The translations under genes were made by a program, and so were the position numbers. A DNA stretch of 64,000 nucleotides from Betaproteobacteria bacterium (GTDB lineage Bacteria > Pseudomonadota > Gammaproteobacteria > Burkholderiales > Burkholderiaceae_C), in NCBI GenBank assembly GCA_009919175.1, contig RGCL01000007.1, positions 1 through 64,000 on the forward strand, written 5' to 3'. Shown here piece after piece: positions 29,901 to 37,962 of this stretch. The notes beneath the pieces were generated by a model. It did not search any database and had not been told where the DNA came from. It saw nothing but the letters and a program-made list of their open reading frames with translations. Numbering within the stretch: position 1 is the first letter of the stretch; each line of letters opens with the position of its first letter.

Positions 29901-30403
29901 CGGATTTCAAAACCATTCAATCTCAGCGAGGCCCAATGACCTTGTTCAAGTTGGATGACCTTTCAGGATCCATGGATGTGGTGGTGACTGATGGCGATGC
30001 TCATTCACGGTTTCGCGCTGACTTTCAAGAGGATGCCTTGCTGGTGGTTAAAGGTAAGGTTCAACCTGATCGCTTCAGTGGGGGCTACCGCTTGAATGTG
30101 TCAGAGGTATGGAGCCTTCATCGCGCGCGGAGTGCTTTTGCAAGGCGCATCGAGTTGTCTCTATATGATCGAAGGCCTGATTTGTCAGAGCAGATACGGG
30201 TCGTGCAAGGTGCCGAGGGTGACCATGCGGACGAGGGCCTGGCAGTTCGATGTGTTTTGAATATCCGTGATGTTTGCGTGAGTCTGGACTTATCATCCAG
30301 ATTGCCGCCAACTGATGAAAAAATTGCCGCCTTGCAATTGATGTGCGATCTGGAAGAATCTGTAGATTCCTCTCAACCTGCCATTCAGATCATTTACCAA
30401 TGA
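26930..30403 (+). CDS. dnaE: DNA polymerase III alpha subunit
   Basis: Replicative DNA polymerase. The 1157-residue protein starts with a PHP domain ([15 protein letters not shown]), then the C-family polymerase core with catalytic Asp402 and Asp404 in PDFDIDF, the fingers, a helix-hairpin-helix region ([24 protein letters not shown]) and a C-terminal OB fold ([20 protein letters not shown]) with the tau-binding tail. ATG 26930 gives the standard N-terminus. No ribosome-binding site is visible, and an extended -10-like sequence ends six bases upstream; see findings. The stop overlaps pgsA by ATGA. Confidence 0.97.
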   Translation: [1157 protein letters not shown]

Positions 30404-30972
30404 GCACGTTTTTGACTCTCCCAACTTTGCTGACGTGGACACGCATTGCCGCGATTCCGTTGCTCGTTTGGGTCTACGAATGGCCTATTCCGATTTTCGA
30501 GAGGAACCTGATCGCGACGGCCATGTTCATTCTTTTTGCCCTCACAGATTGGCTGGACGGGTTTTTGGCCAGGAAACTCAATCAAACCTCGGCATTTGGT
30601 GCATTTTTGGATCCTGTCGCTGACAAGTTTTTGGTGTGTGCCTGTCTGTTGATTTTGGTGTCATTGGGTAGGACTCCAGCCTATATCGGTCTCATCATCA
30701 TCGGCCGAGAGATTGCCATTTCTGCCCTTCGCGAATGGATGGCCACCATTGGGGCGTCTAAAAGTGTGGCGGTGAATATGGTCGGAAAGATGAAGACCAC
30801 GGTCCAAATGGTGGCGATCCCGTTCTTGCTGTTTGATGCGCACTTGGGTGAATGGCTTGATGCTCGCTGGTGGGGCAATGTGTTGATCCATGTTGCGGCC
30901 TTCTTGACGGTGTGGTCCATGTTGTTTTATCTGAATAAAGCCATTCCCCACATCAGAGAGCGTTCGCGTTGA
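30400..30972 (+). CDS. pgsA: CDP-diacylglycerol-glycerol-3-phosphate 3-phosphatidyltransferase
   Basis: Makes phosphatidylglycerol phosphate, the committed step to phosphatidylglycerol and cardiolipin, in the inner membrane. The 190-residue protein has the CDP-alcohol phosphotransferase motif DWLDGFLARKLNQTSAFGAFLDPVAD (pattern DG(x)2AR(x)8G(x)3D(x)3D) at about residues 46-71 and several hydrophobic helices. ATG 30400 overlaps the dnaE stop. It overlaps the next gene by TTGA. Confidence 0.95.
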   Translation: MSTFLTLPTLLTWTRIAAIPLLVWVYEWPIPIFERNLIATAMFILFALTDWLDGFLARKLNQTSAFGAFLDPVADKFLVCACLLILVSLGRTPAYIGLIIIGREIAISALREWMATIGASKSVAVNMVGKMKTTVQMVAIPFLLFDAHLGEWLDARWWGNVLIHVAAFLTVWSMLFYLNKAIPHIRERSR

Positions 30973-31862
30973 ACGCCTCTGATCCCAACCAACGCTGGTT
31001 GATTGCCATGCCTGCGGTTTTCGTGCTGATTTGGAGCACTGGCTTCATCGTTGCGCGATTCGGGATGCCCCACGCTCCACCGTTCTCGTTTCTCGAGATC
31101 CGATACCTTTTATCTCTGCTTTTTTTTGCTGTTTGGATAGCTTTGGCAAGGGTTGCTTGGCCTCGGGAAGCAAAGCAATGGCTTCACCTCGCAGTGACAG
31201 GTGCTCTGATGCATGCGGGCTATTTGGGCGGTGTCTGGGCCGCAGTCAAGTTGGGTATGGGAGCTGGGCTTTCAGCCCTCATCGTTGGATTGCAACCGGT
31301 GCTGACTGGCATCTGGGTGTCTGCGCGGGGAGGAAGCATCCTGATGCCCCAGTGGTTGGGGCTGGCCTTGGGGTTCACAGGGGTTTGTTTGGTGCTGCTT
31401 CAAAAAATTGAATCCACTCTTGAGGTTTCATCAACTTCCCTGTTTTGGGCAGTATTGGCCCTGATCTCCATCACTTCAGGAACGATTTATCAAAAGCATC
31501 ATGTTAAGCCTTGTGATGTTCGGACTGCCAATTTCATCCAATTGGCTTCAGCTGCTCTGGTCACTCTGCCATTTGCTTGGTATGAATCAGAGCTCATTGA
31601 TTGGTCTCCTCAGTTTTGGGCTGCTATGTCGTGGTCAGTCATTGGATTGACCATGGGCGGTAGTTCATTGTTGTATTTGCTTATTCAGCGGGGGGCTGCT
31701 GCTTCCGTCAGTAGCCTCATGTATTTGGTGCCGCCTTGTACAGCCATGATTGCATGGCTGTTGTTTGATGAACCCATCACCCATCTCACTTTGTTGGGCA
31801 TTCTTGCGACTGCCATCGGGGTCGGAATGGTGGTGCGTTATTCAGGTCAGATCCGTCGATAA
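30969..31862 (+). CDS. EamA/DMT family transporter
   Basis: A 297-residue inner-membrane protein with about ten hydrophobic segments arranged as two EamA repeats (FVLIWSTGFIVARFGMPHAPP in the first; AVLALISITSGTIYQKH starting the second). Members of the drug/metabolite transporter superfamily often export amino acids or other metabolites; the substrate cannot be inferred here. The start is TTG 30969, overlapping the pgsA stop. It probably belongs to the dnaE-pgsA transcript. Confidence 0.88.
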   Translation: MNASDPNQRWLIAMPAVFVLIWSTGFIVARFGMPHAPPFSFLEIRYLLSLLFFAVWIALARVAWPREAKQWLHLAVTGALMHAGYLGGVWAAVKLGMGAGLSALIVGLQPVLTGIWVSARGGSILMPQWLGLALGFTGVCLVLLQKIESTLEVSSTSLFWAVLALISITSGTIYQKHHVKPCDVRTANFIQLASAALVTLPFAWYESELIDWSPQFWAAMSWSVIGLTMGGSSLLYLLIQRGAAASVSSLMYLVPPCTAMIAWLLFDEPITHLTLLGILATAIGVGMVVRYSGQIRR

Positions 31863-31873
31863 GGAGTTTTCCC

Positions 31874-32962
31874 ATGTCCAAACTACGCATTGCGGTCATC
31901 CCTGGTGATGGAATTGGCTGCGAGGTCATGCCTGAGGGTGTGAAAGTCCTTGACGCTGTGTGTCGACTGCGCGGAATTGACATCCACTTTGATCATTTTG
32001 ATTTTTGCTCTTGGCCTTATTTTGAAAAACACGGTGTCATGATGCCCACGAATTGGAAAGACTTGGTGGGATCTCACGATGCGATTTTTTTTGGAGCAGT
32101 AGGTTGGCCAGAGAAAATCCCTGATCACATATCTCTATGGAATTCCCTGCTGTTATTTCGAAGGGAGTTTGATCAATACATCAACTTGCGACCAGCCAGG
32201 TTGATGCCTGGCATTGTTTCTCCTGTTGTGAGGAAAGATGGCTCAAAGCGACTGCCGGGTGAGATTGACATGCTCATCGTGCGGGAGAACACCGAGGGCG
32301 AATACTCCAATGTGGGGGGCGTCATGTTTCCGGGTACTGAGCGAGAGATTGTGATGCAAGAGTCCATCATGACGCGTCATGGTGTGGACCGTGTTCTGAA
32401 ATTTGCTTTCGAATTGGCAACCAAACGCAACAGGAAGCACCTGACTAGTGCAACAAAATCGAATGGAATTTCTATCACCATGCCTTATTGGGATGATCGC
32501 GTGAAAGAGATGGCAAAGCAGTATCCGTCAGTGACATGGGATAAGTTTCACATTGATATCCTGACCGCGCACTTTGTTCAAAGGCCAGAGCATTTTGATG
32601 TGGTGGTTGCTAGTAATCTCTTTGGCGACATCCTGAGTGATCTTGGTCCTGCCTGTACAGGGACCATTGGCATTGCTCCCAGTGGCAATCTCAACCCCGA
32701 TCGAAAATTCCCATCCCTTTTTGAACCTGTCCATGGTTCAGCCCCAGACATTGCAGGCAAACGCATTGCTAACCCAATTGGTCAGATCTGGTCGGGCGCA
32801 ATGATGTTGGATTTCCTGGGGTATCGTGACGCTCACGATGATATTTTGAGGGCGATTGAAGCGGTGCTGGCTGTGGATTCAGGAGCACCCAAAACACCGG
32901 ATCTTTCAGGTCATGCTCACACACAAGATTTGGGAAACGCCATAGTAGAAGCACTGAGATGA
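31874..32962 (+). CDS. Tartrate/D-malate (3-isopropylmalate-type) dehydrogenase
   Basis: A 362-residue NAD-dependent beta-decarboxylating dehydrogenase. It has the N-terminal IPGDGIG motif, the substrate segment LRPARLMPG, RENTEGEYSNVGG, the catalytic Lys/Asp region (NLFGDILSDLGP) and the nucleotide-binding EPVHGSAPDIAGKRIANP. The segment around SLLLFRREFDQYINLRPARL fits the tartrate dehydrogenase/D-malate decarboxylase branch (TtuC/DmlA) rather than LeuB or Icd. An AAGGAG site precedes ATG 31874. Branch assignment is by similarity; activity on D-malate, tartrate or isopropylmalate remains open. Confidence 0.85.
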   Translation: MSKLRIAVIPGDGIGCEVMPEGVKVLDAVCRLRGIDIHFDHFDFCSWPYFEKHGVMMPTNWKDLVGSHDAIFFGAVGWPEKIPDHISLWNSLLLFRREFDQYINLRPARLMPGIVSPVVRKDGSKRLPGEIDMLIVRENTEGEYSNVGGVMFPGTEREIVMQESIMTRHGVDRVLKFAFELATKRNRKHLTSATKSNGISITMPYWDDRVKEMAKQYPSVTWDKFHIDILTAHFVQRPEHFDVVVASNLFGDILSDLGPACTGTIGIAPSGNLNPDRKFPSLFEPVHGSAPDIAGKRIANPIGQIWSGAMMLDFLGYRDAHDDILRAIEAVLAVDSGAPKTPDLSGHAHTQDLGNAIVEALR

Positions 32963-32970
32963 TTTGCTAA

Positions 32971-32992
32971 TGGGATTCAACCTAGAATCCCA
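32971..32992. repeat. Perfect 8-bp inverted repeat between the dehydrogenase gene and hup
   Basis: TGGGATTC (32971-32978) pairs with GAATCCCA (32985-32992) over a six-base loop, starting nine bases after the dehydrogenase stop. No T-run follows, so it is not a standard intrinsic terminator. It could be a processing or stabilizing hairpin, or an operator in the hup promoter region. Confidence 0.5.
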
Positions 32993-33042
32993 CCCTCGAA
33001 TCGAAACCCCAGATGATCCATTGTGTCCAGGAGTACCCGAAG

Positions 33043-33315
33043 ATGAACAAAGCCGAATTGATTGACCACATTGCCGAGCAGGCGGAATTGCCAAAGGCTT
33101 CTGCTGCGCGTGCACTGGATGCCATGATTGGGGCAGTTCAAATGACCCTTAAAAATGGAGGCTCTGTTTCTTTGGTGGGATTTGGTACTTTTGACACGTC
33201 CAAAAGAGCAGGGCGCACGGGCAGGAACCCCAGAACTGGCGAAGCCATTACCATCGAATCTGCTACAGTTCCTAAGTTTCGTCCAGGCAAAGCTCTTAAG
33301 GATGCATTGAACTAA
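33043..33315 (+). CDS. hupB: HU family nucleoid protein
   Basis: A 90-residue histone-like DNA-bending protein. [28 protein letters not shown] is the dimerization helix region, and [22 protein letters not shown] is the DNA-binding arm with the RNP motif, ending [17 protein letters not shown] lies nine bases before ATG 33043. tRNA-Val starts 11 bases after the stop, and ppiD follows, so hupB, the tRNA and ppiD appear co-transcribed. The symbol follows the hupB-ppiD neighbourhood known from E. coli. Confidence 0.96.
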   Translation: MNKAELIDHIAEQAELPKASAARALDAMIGAVQMTLKNGGSVSLVGFGTFDTSKRAGRTGRNPRTGEAITIESATVPKFRPGKALKDALN

Positions 33316-33326
33316 GAGATTGAACT

Positions 33327-33402
33327 GGGTGCTTAGCTCAGTTGGTAGAGCGGCGCCCTTACAAGGCGTAGGTCGGCGGTTCGAACCCGTCAGCACCCAC
33401 CA
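33327..33402 (+). tRNA. tRNA-Val (anticodon UAC)
   Basis: A complete cloverleaf: acceptor stem GGGTGCT/AGCACCC, D arm GCTCAGTTGGTAGAGC, anticodon stem-loop with TAC at 33360-33362, T arm with GGTTCGAACCC, discriminator A and an encoded CCA end. It lies 11 bases after hupB and 48 bases before ppiD, with no promoter of its own visible. Confidence 0.97.
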
Positions 33403-33450
33403 CAAAAATTGGCGAGCCTTTGGTTCGCCATTCCTGTTTTAGAGGCATAT

Positions 33451-35349
33451 ATGTTTGATTTCGTGAGACAGCACAAGCGCATCATGCAATTGCTCTTGGT
33501 GATTCTCATCTTTCCATCGTTTGTTTTATTTGGAATTGATGGATATAAGCGCTTTACCTCTGACTCCGAGGTCGTGGCTGTGGTTGATGGGCACGATATC
33601 TCATTGGCTGAAGTTGAAAAAATTGCGCAGCAAGAAGCCGCTCGAATTACTCGCCAAAACCCTGGGATTGATCTGAAGGTTTTCGATACCCAGGCCTTCA
33701 AGTCTCAGGTACTAGATCAGTTGATCAATGATCGTGTTCTGCAATCTGCTGCCGCCAAGTTCAATATCCATGTGACTGATCAGCGCCTTGCCCTCGCCAT
33801 TCAAACGAATCCTCAGTTGCAGGCCGTTCGCGATCCTCAGGGCAACGTCCAAAAGGAGATCTATGCTGCTTTGCTGTCAGCTCAAGGAATGACACCTGAG
33901 ATGTATGAATCCAGATTGCGCTCCTCGCTCATGAGCGAGTCACTCATTCAGTCTATTTCTGCGACATATCTTTCTGAAGCAACCCGCGCTAGTCAATCAG
34001 CCTGGTCACAATCACGGCAGATTGCTTGGACTCGCATTGATCCTCTCAAGCTTGCTCCCTCCATTCAGATCAATGACACAGATTTGAAGGCTTATTACGA
34101 TAAGAACGCGGCGAAATTTCAAGCCCAAGAAACCATTCAAGGGGAGTGGGTCTCACTGGACGTTACCCAGATTGCCAGGCAAATCGAAGTCAAGCCTGAG
34201 GAGTCAAGGTCCTATTACCAACAAAATGTGCAGTCTTATTCAACGCCAGAACAGCGCCGTGCTAGGCATGTCCTGATCAATGCCCCCCGCGAGGGAACTT
34301 CAGCCGCAGACCTTGATAAAGCCCGACTCAAGGCTGAGGAACTGCGCGTTCGGATCCTAGCCAAACCTAGCACTTTCGAATCTGTTGCCAAATCAGAATC
34401 GCAGGACTCAGGCACTGCCAAGCAGGGAGGCGACTTAGGTTTCTTTGGCAAAAAAGACATGGTTAAGCCTTTTGCTGATGCCGCATTTGACCTCAAGGTG
34501 GGGGAGGTGTCGGCCGTTGTCCAGTCGGAATTTGGTTTCCACATCATTCAGGTGACCGAGATCAAACCAGGCCAAGTTCAGACTTTTGAATCGGTCAAGC
34601 CCGCCATTGACAAGCTCTTGCGAGAGCAGATGGCTCAAAAGCGTTTTGCCGAGCTCGCAGAGCAATTCACCAATCTTGTCTATGAGCAGCCAGATGGTTT
34701 GGCTCCCATCGCAAAGCAGTTGGGCTTGGAGTTGAAGACCTTTCCTGTCGTCTCGCGTGAGCAATTAGGCACTTTGCCAACTACCCTGCAGCACCCCAAA
34801 GTTATTGAAGCCTTGTTCAGTGCAGACAGCTTAGCCCAAAAGCGCAACACGGCAGCCATTGACGCAGGTTCATCCACATTGGTATCTGCACGAGTGACGC
34901 AACATCAAACCAAGCGTCAATTGGAATTCGACGAAGCTAAAGAGCTAGTCATCGCTCAATACAAATCGGAAGAAGCGATTCGCAAAGCCCAGACTGAGGC
35001 TCAGGGTCTCAAAGGCAATGGCAGCGCCTCTCTGAAGGATGAGGCTTTGGTCAGTCGTGTCAAAACTCGAGGTTTGAGTGCGCCAGTCATCAACGCTGTT
35101 TTAAGACATCCAGCCTCCCCATTGCCTTCACGGTTTATCGTGGATGAGGGGCAGGCTGGGGTGTTTGTAGTTGAACTTAAATCTGTGAGCGATTCACCAG
35201 AAACAAATACCCTCCAACTGTCTAAAAACTTGATGCAAAGGGCCTATTCAGATGCCCAGGCTCAGGCCTACCTCCAATCACTGAGGCAGCAACTGAATGT
35301 CAAGCTCAAGGCCGTTGATGCGTTCAAGTCTTCCTCATCTAAGGGTTGA
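33451..35349 (+). CDS. ppiD: PpiD/SurA-type periplasmic folding factor (peptidylprolyl isomerase D)
   Basis: An inner-membrane-anchored periplasmic chaperone near the Sec exit. The 632-residue protein has one N-terminal membrane anchor (about residues 11-32: RIMQLLLVILIFPSFVLFG), a SurA-like N-terminal domain and a parvulin domain at about 265-365 (RARHVLI, GGDLGFFGKKDMVKPFADAAF, VQSEFGFHIIQV). A second degenerate domain follows. ATG 33451 starts the MFDFVRQHKR sequence typical of the family. The gene is preceded by hupB as in E. coli and followed by tRNA-His. Confidence 0.93.
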   Translation: MFDFVRQHKRIMQLLLVILIFPSFVLFGIDGYKRFTSDSEVVAVVDGHDISLAEVEKIAQQEAARITRQNPGIDLKVFDTQAFKSQVLDQLINDRVLQSAAAKFNIHVTDQRLALAIQTNPQLQAVRDPQGNVQKEIYAALLSAQGMTPEMYESRLRSSLMSESLIQSISATYLSEATRASQSAWSQSRQIAWTRIDPLKLAPSIQINDTDLKAYYDKNAAKFQAQETIQGEWVSLDVTQIARQIEVKPEESRSYYQQNVQSYSTPEQRRARHVLINAPREGTSAADLDKARLKAEELRVRILAKPSTFESVAKSESQDSGTAKQGGDLGFFGKKDMVKPFADAAFDLKVGEVSAVVQSEFGFHIIQVTEIKPGQVQTFESVKPAIDKLLREQMAQKRFAELAEQFTNLVYEQPDGLAPIAKQLGLELKTFPVVSREQLGTLPTTLQHPKVIEALFSADSLAQKRNTAAIDAGSSTLVSARVTQHQTKRQLEFDEAKELVIAQYKSEEAIRKAQTEAQGLKGNGSASLKDEALVSRVKTRGLSAPVINAVLRHPASPLPSRFIVDEGQAGVFVVELKSVSDSPETNTLQLSKNLMQRAYSDAQAQAYLQSLRQQLNVKLKAVDAFKSSSSKG

Positions 35350-35376
35350 TGGCGTTACTTTGTAGACCGTTATAAT
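35346..35376 (+). promoter_or_regulatory. Promoter of tRNA-His
   Basis: TTGATG (35346-35351), a 19-base spacer and a perfect TATAAT (35371-35376) precede tRNA-His by ten bases. The -35 overlaps the ppiD stop codon. Confidence 0.65.
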
Positions 35377-35386
35377 TCTCTTCAGT

Positions 35387-35463
35387 GGTGGCTGTAGCTC
35401 AGTTGGTAGAGTCCCAGATTGTGATTCTGGTCGTCGTGGGTTCGAGTCCCATCAGCCACCCCA
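35387..35463 (+). tRNA. tRNA-His (anticodon GUG)
   Basis: A full cloverleaf with the histidine-specific extra 5' G (35387), acceptor GTGGCTG/CAGCCAC, anticodon GTG at 35421-35423, T arm GGGTTCGAGTCCC, discriminator C and an encoded CCA. It has its own promoter upstream and an intrinsic terminator ten bases downstream. Confidence 0.97.
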
Positions 35464-35473
35464 CTTGATTCTT

Positions 35474-35496
35474 AGCCCCATCTCGGGGCTTTTTTG
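35474..35496 (+). terminator. Intrinsic terminator after tRNA-His
   Basis: AGCCCC (35474-35479) and GGGGCT (35485-35490) form a six-pair stem with a five-base loop, followed by a run of Ts to 35495. Confidence 0.85.
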
Positions 35497-35505
35497 TTGC
35501 GAAAC

Positions 35506-35541
35506 TTGTTCAGCCATTCATTAGGGCCAATAATCATCCGA
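35506..35541 (+). promoter_or_regulatory. Promoter of surE, start point predicted at the ATG
   Basis: TTGTTC (35506-35511), a 17-base spacer and AATAAT (35529-35534). Six bases later lies the surE ATG. Standard -10 to start-site spacing puts +1 on the A of the ATG, and no ribosome-binding site is visible. Confidence 0.6.
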
Positions 35542-36296
35542 TGAAACGAATTCTGATTTGTAATGACGATGGTTACCAAGCGCCTGGCATTGTGCAGTTA
35601 TTCAATGCACTCAAGGCGTTCCATCACGTAGAGATGGTTGCTCCTGAGCAAAATAATAGCGCCAAGTCCAATGCGCTGACATTGCTTTCACCTCTGACTG
35701 TTCACGAAGCGTCTCAGGGCATACGCTTCGTGAATGGCACTCCGGCGGACTGTGTTCACATCGCTCTCACAGGATTGCTTGGTTACCGACCAGATTTGGT
35801 GGTTTCTGGCATCAACAACGGCGCAAACATGGGTGAAGACACGATTTACTCGGGTACTGTTGCTGCAGCCATGGAGGGCTACATGATGGGAATTCCAGCC
35901 ATTGCCTTTTCGCAAGTGAAGAAAGGCTGGGAACACCTGGCTGATGCAACTGGAATTGCAGTTCAATTGGTCAACGCCTTGTTGAGTAAACCATTGCAAC
36001 CTCATTTTTTGTTGAACATCAATATTCCCAATTTGCCTATGGGCGATATCAAGGGCATCAAGTCTTGTCGATTGGGAAGAAGGCATGCCGCCGAGCGTGT
36101 TCATACTCAAATCAATCCTAGGGGTGACACCATGTACTGGATTGGAGGTGCTGGTCCTGCAAAGGATGATGCACCGGATACAGATTTTTATGCGACGGCC
36201 AATGGGTTTGTCTCCATGACTCCGTTGATGGTGGATCTCACCGAGCATGCCAGTATTCCCCTGTGGGGGAAGGCGATCAAGGACCTTCAACTTTAG
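35541..36296 (+). CDS. surE: 5'/3'-nucleotidase SurE
   Basis: Metal-dependent nucleotidase/exopolyphosphatase linked to stationary-phase survival. The 251-residue protein has the metal-binding CNDDGYQAPGI, the NNSAKSNALT segment, RFVNGTPADCVHIAL, and SGINNGANMGEDTIYSGTVAAAMEG. It starts at ATG 35541, apparently on a leaderless transcript. pcm and nlpD follow, the order known from E. coli and other proteobacteria. Confidence 0.96.
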   Translation: MKRILICNDDGYQAPGIVQLFNALKAFHHVEMVAPEQNNSAKSNALTLLSPLTVHEASQGIRFVNGTPADCVHIALTGLLGYRPDLVVSGINNGANMGEDTIYSGTVAAAMEGYMMGIPAIAFSQVKKGWEHLADATGIAVQLVNALLSKPLQPHFLLNINIPNLPMGDIKGIKSCRLGRRHAAERVHTQINPRGDTMYWIGGAGPAKDDAPDTDFYATANGFVSMTPLMVDLTEHASIPLWGKAIKDLQL

Positions 36297-36298
36297 TC

Positions 36299-37090
36299 AT
36301 GCCCCAACGTCCTCGATTCCCCTCGAGATTGCCCCCGCTGGCTGGATCAAGTCCCGTTCAGCCCGATGAATCGACACCTGCTCACGCCCATGCTTGGGAC
36401 ATGAGAGCCATTCCCTATATGGGGGATTCTGTTGGCTTTTCCTCTGAACGCTATCGCCTCAGCATGATTGAGCAGATCAGGCTTTCAGGTGTTGAAGACC
36501 TGCGGGTCCTGCAAGCGATGCTGAAGGTGGAGCGGCATCGATTTGTCGACTCAGCCCTTCGCGTTCAAGCCTACGAAGACACAAGTCTGCCTATTGGTGC
36601 TGGACAAACCATTTCGAAGCCGAATGTGGTGGCCAGAATGTTGTCCTTGTTGCTTCAGGCACCCATCTATTTGCAAAAGGGATTGCATCAGCGTGTTCTT
36701 GAAATCGGTACAGGCTGTGGTTACCAAGCGGCGATCCTGTCATTGCTTTGCAAAGAGGTTTACTCCCTGGAACGAATCAAGGAGTTACACCTGAAGGCAA
36801 AGAGCAACTTGAGACCCTTGCGACTGCCAAATCTCCACCTGCTTTTGCGCGATGGTGCGCAAGGCTATGAAACTGGCTCCCCCTTTTCAGGTATTTTGTC
36901 GGCTGCAGGCGCGGAGCATTTGCCACGGATTTGGATCGATCAGCTTGATATCGGAGGTCGATTGGTTGCGCCAGTCCAAAATCAAGCAGGACGACAGAGC
37001 TTACTTGTGATTGACCGAACTCCTTCTGGTATCAAGGAAGTCATCATGGAGGATGTTCATTTCGTCCCACTAAAATCAGGCATTGAATGA
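36299..37090 (+). CDS. pcm: Protein-L-isoaspartate O-methyltransferase
   Basis: Repairs isoaspartyl damage in proteins using S-adenosylmethionine. The 263-residue product has the family motif TSLPIGAGQTISKP, the SAM loop LEIGTGCGYQAAIL and SGILSAAGAEHLP. About 55 residues precede the catalytic domain as a proline-rich, probably disordered extension, making it longer than the roughly 208-residue E. coli enzyme; such extensions are common in Burkholderiales. It starts three bases after surE and overlaps nlpD by ATGA. Confidence 0.94.
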   Translation: MPQRPRFPSRLPPLAGSSPVQPDESTPAHAHAWDMRAIPYMGDSVGFSSERYRLSMIEQIRLSGVEDLRVLQAMLKVERHRFVDSALRVQAYEDTSLPIGAGQTISKPNVVARMLSLLLQAPIYLQKGLHQRVLEIGTGCGYQAAILSLLCKEVYSLERIKELHLKAKSNLRPLRLPNLHLLLRDGAQGYETGSPFSGILSAAGAEHLPRIWIDQLDIGGRLVAPVQNQAGRQSLLVIDRTPSGIKEVIMEDVHFVPLKSGIE

Positions 37091-37962
37091 ATTTTCCTGG
37101 CCTCCTCATGCGATTGCTCTCAGGTTCATTGATGATTGTGCTACTGATGTCCGGTTGCACCATTGGATATCAGCACACGCCTGCTCCTGTCGAAGATCGG
37201 ACCAAATCGAGCCCAACCATGGCCACCCCTGGTCGCCCACAGGAACTCTCTCCTGGGCAGTATGTGGTACGTCCTGGCGACACGCTCATTCGCATCGGCC
37301 TGGAGCAGGGCCAAAATTGGCGTGATATTGCCCGGTGGAACAACATAGATAAGCCTGATCGGATTGAGGTTGGGCAGGTATTGCGAGTCCAACCTACGGC
37401 GGCTGAGTCCAATGCAGCAGATTCAAATGGGGTTGTAGTGACACCGGTATCGCGCACCAGCGTGATTGAACCCGCTGGCAATCTCAATAAAGCCGATCCG
37501 GTTCAGCAAGGTTCTAACCCTGCATCCAAGCCAGATACAGTACAGCAGGCTGAGAAACCCGTTAACAACGCTGTCACACAACCATCGGCATCGATTGAAT
37601 TGACTTTCACCATGCCAACCAAGGGCAAGGTCATCGGAACTTTCGATGGTCTCAAAAACAAGGGTATAGACATTGCAGGCAAGCTTGGAGACCCTGTTGT
37701 TGCAGCAGCCGACGGCAGGGTGGTGTATTCAGGCGCTGGTCTCAGGGGCTATGGCAACCTGGTGATCATCAAGCACAACAATACTTATCTGACCGCCTAT
37801 GCACACAATGACAAATTGCTGGTGAAGGAAGATCAGTTCATCAAGCAAGGACAAAAGATTGCAGAAATGGGCAGCACAGAGGCGGATCAGGTGAAGCTCC
37901 ATTTTGAAATTCGCAAAATGGGTAAACCTGTAGACCCCATGCCATTGATCACCAACCCATGA
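37087..37962 (+). CDS. nlpD: NlpD-type lipoprotein, LysM plus degenerate M23 (LytM) domain
   Basis: An outer-membrane lipoprotein that, in E. coli, activates the amidase AmiC for daughter-cell separation. The 291-residue protein has a lipobox LMSGC with Cys24, a LysM domain (about 59-103, YVVRPGDTLIRIGLEQGQNW), a low-complexity linker, and a C-terminal LytM domain (NKGIDIAGKLGDPVVAA to KLHFEIRKMGKPVDP). The usual first zinc-ligand His is Asn (NKGIDIAG), as in E. coli NlpD, so it should be an activator rather than an enzyme. It overlaps rlmD directly; no rpoS follows. Confidence 0.93.
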   Translation: MNFPGLLMRLLSGSLMIVLLMSGCTIGYQHTPAPVEDRTKSSPTMATPGRPQELSPGQYVVRPGDTLIRIGLEQGQNWRDIARWNNIDKPDRIEVGQVLRVQPTAAESNAADSNGVVVTPVSRTSVIEPAGNLNKADPVQQGSNPASKPDTVQQAEKPVNNAVTQPSASIELTFTMPTKGKVIGTFDGLKNKGIDIAGKLGDPVVAAADGRVVYSGAGLRGYGNLVIIKHNNTYLTAYAHNDKLLVKEDQFIKQGQKIAEMGSTEADQVKLHFEIRKMGKPVDPMPLITNP

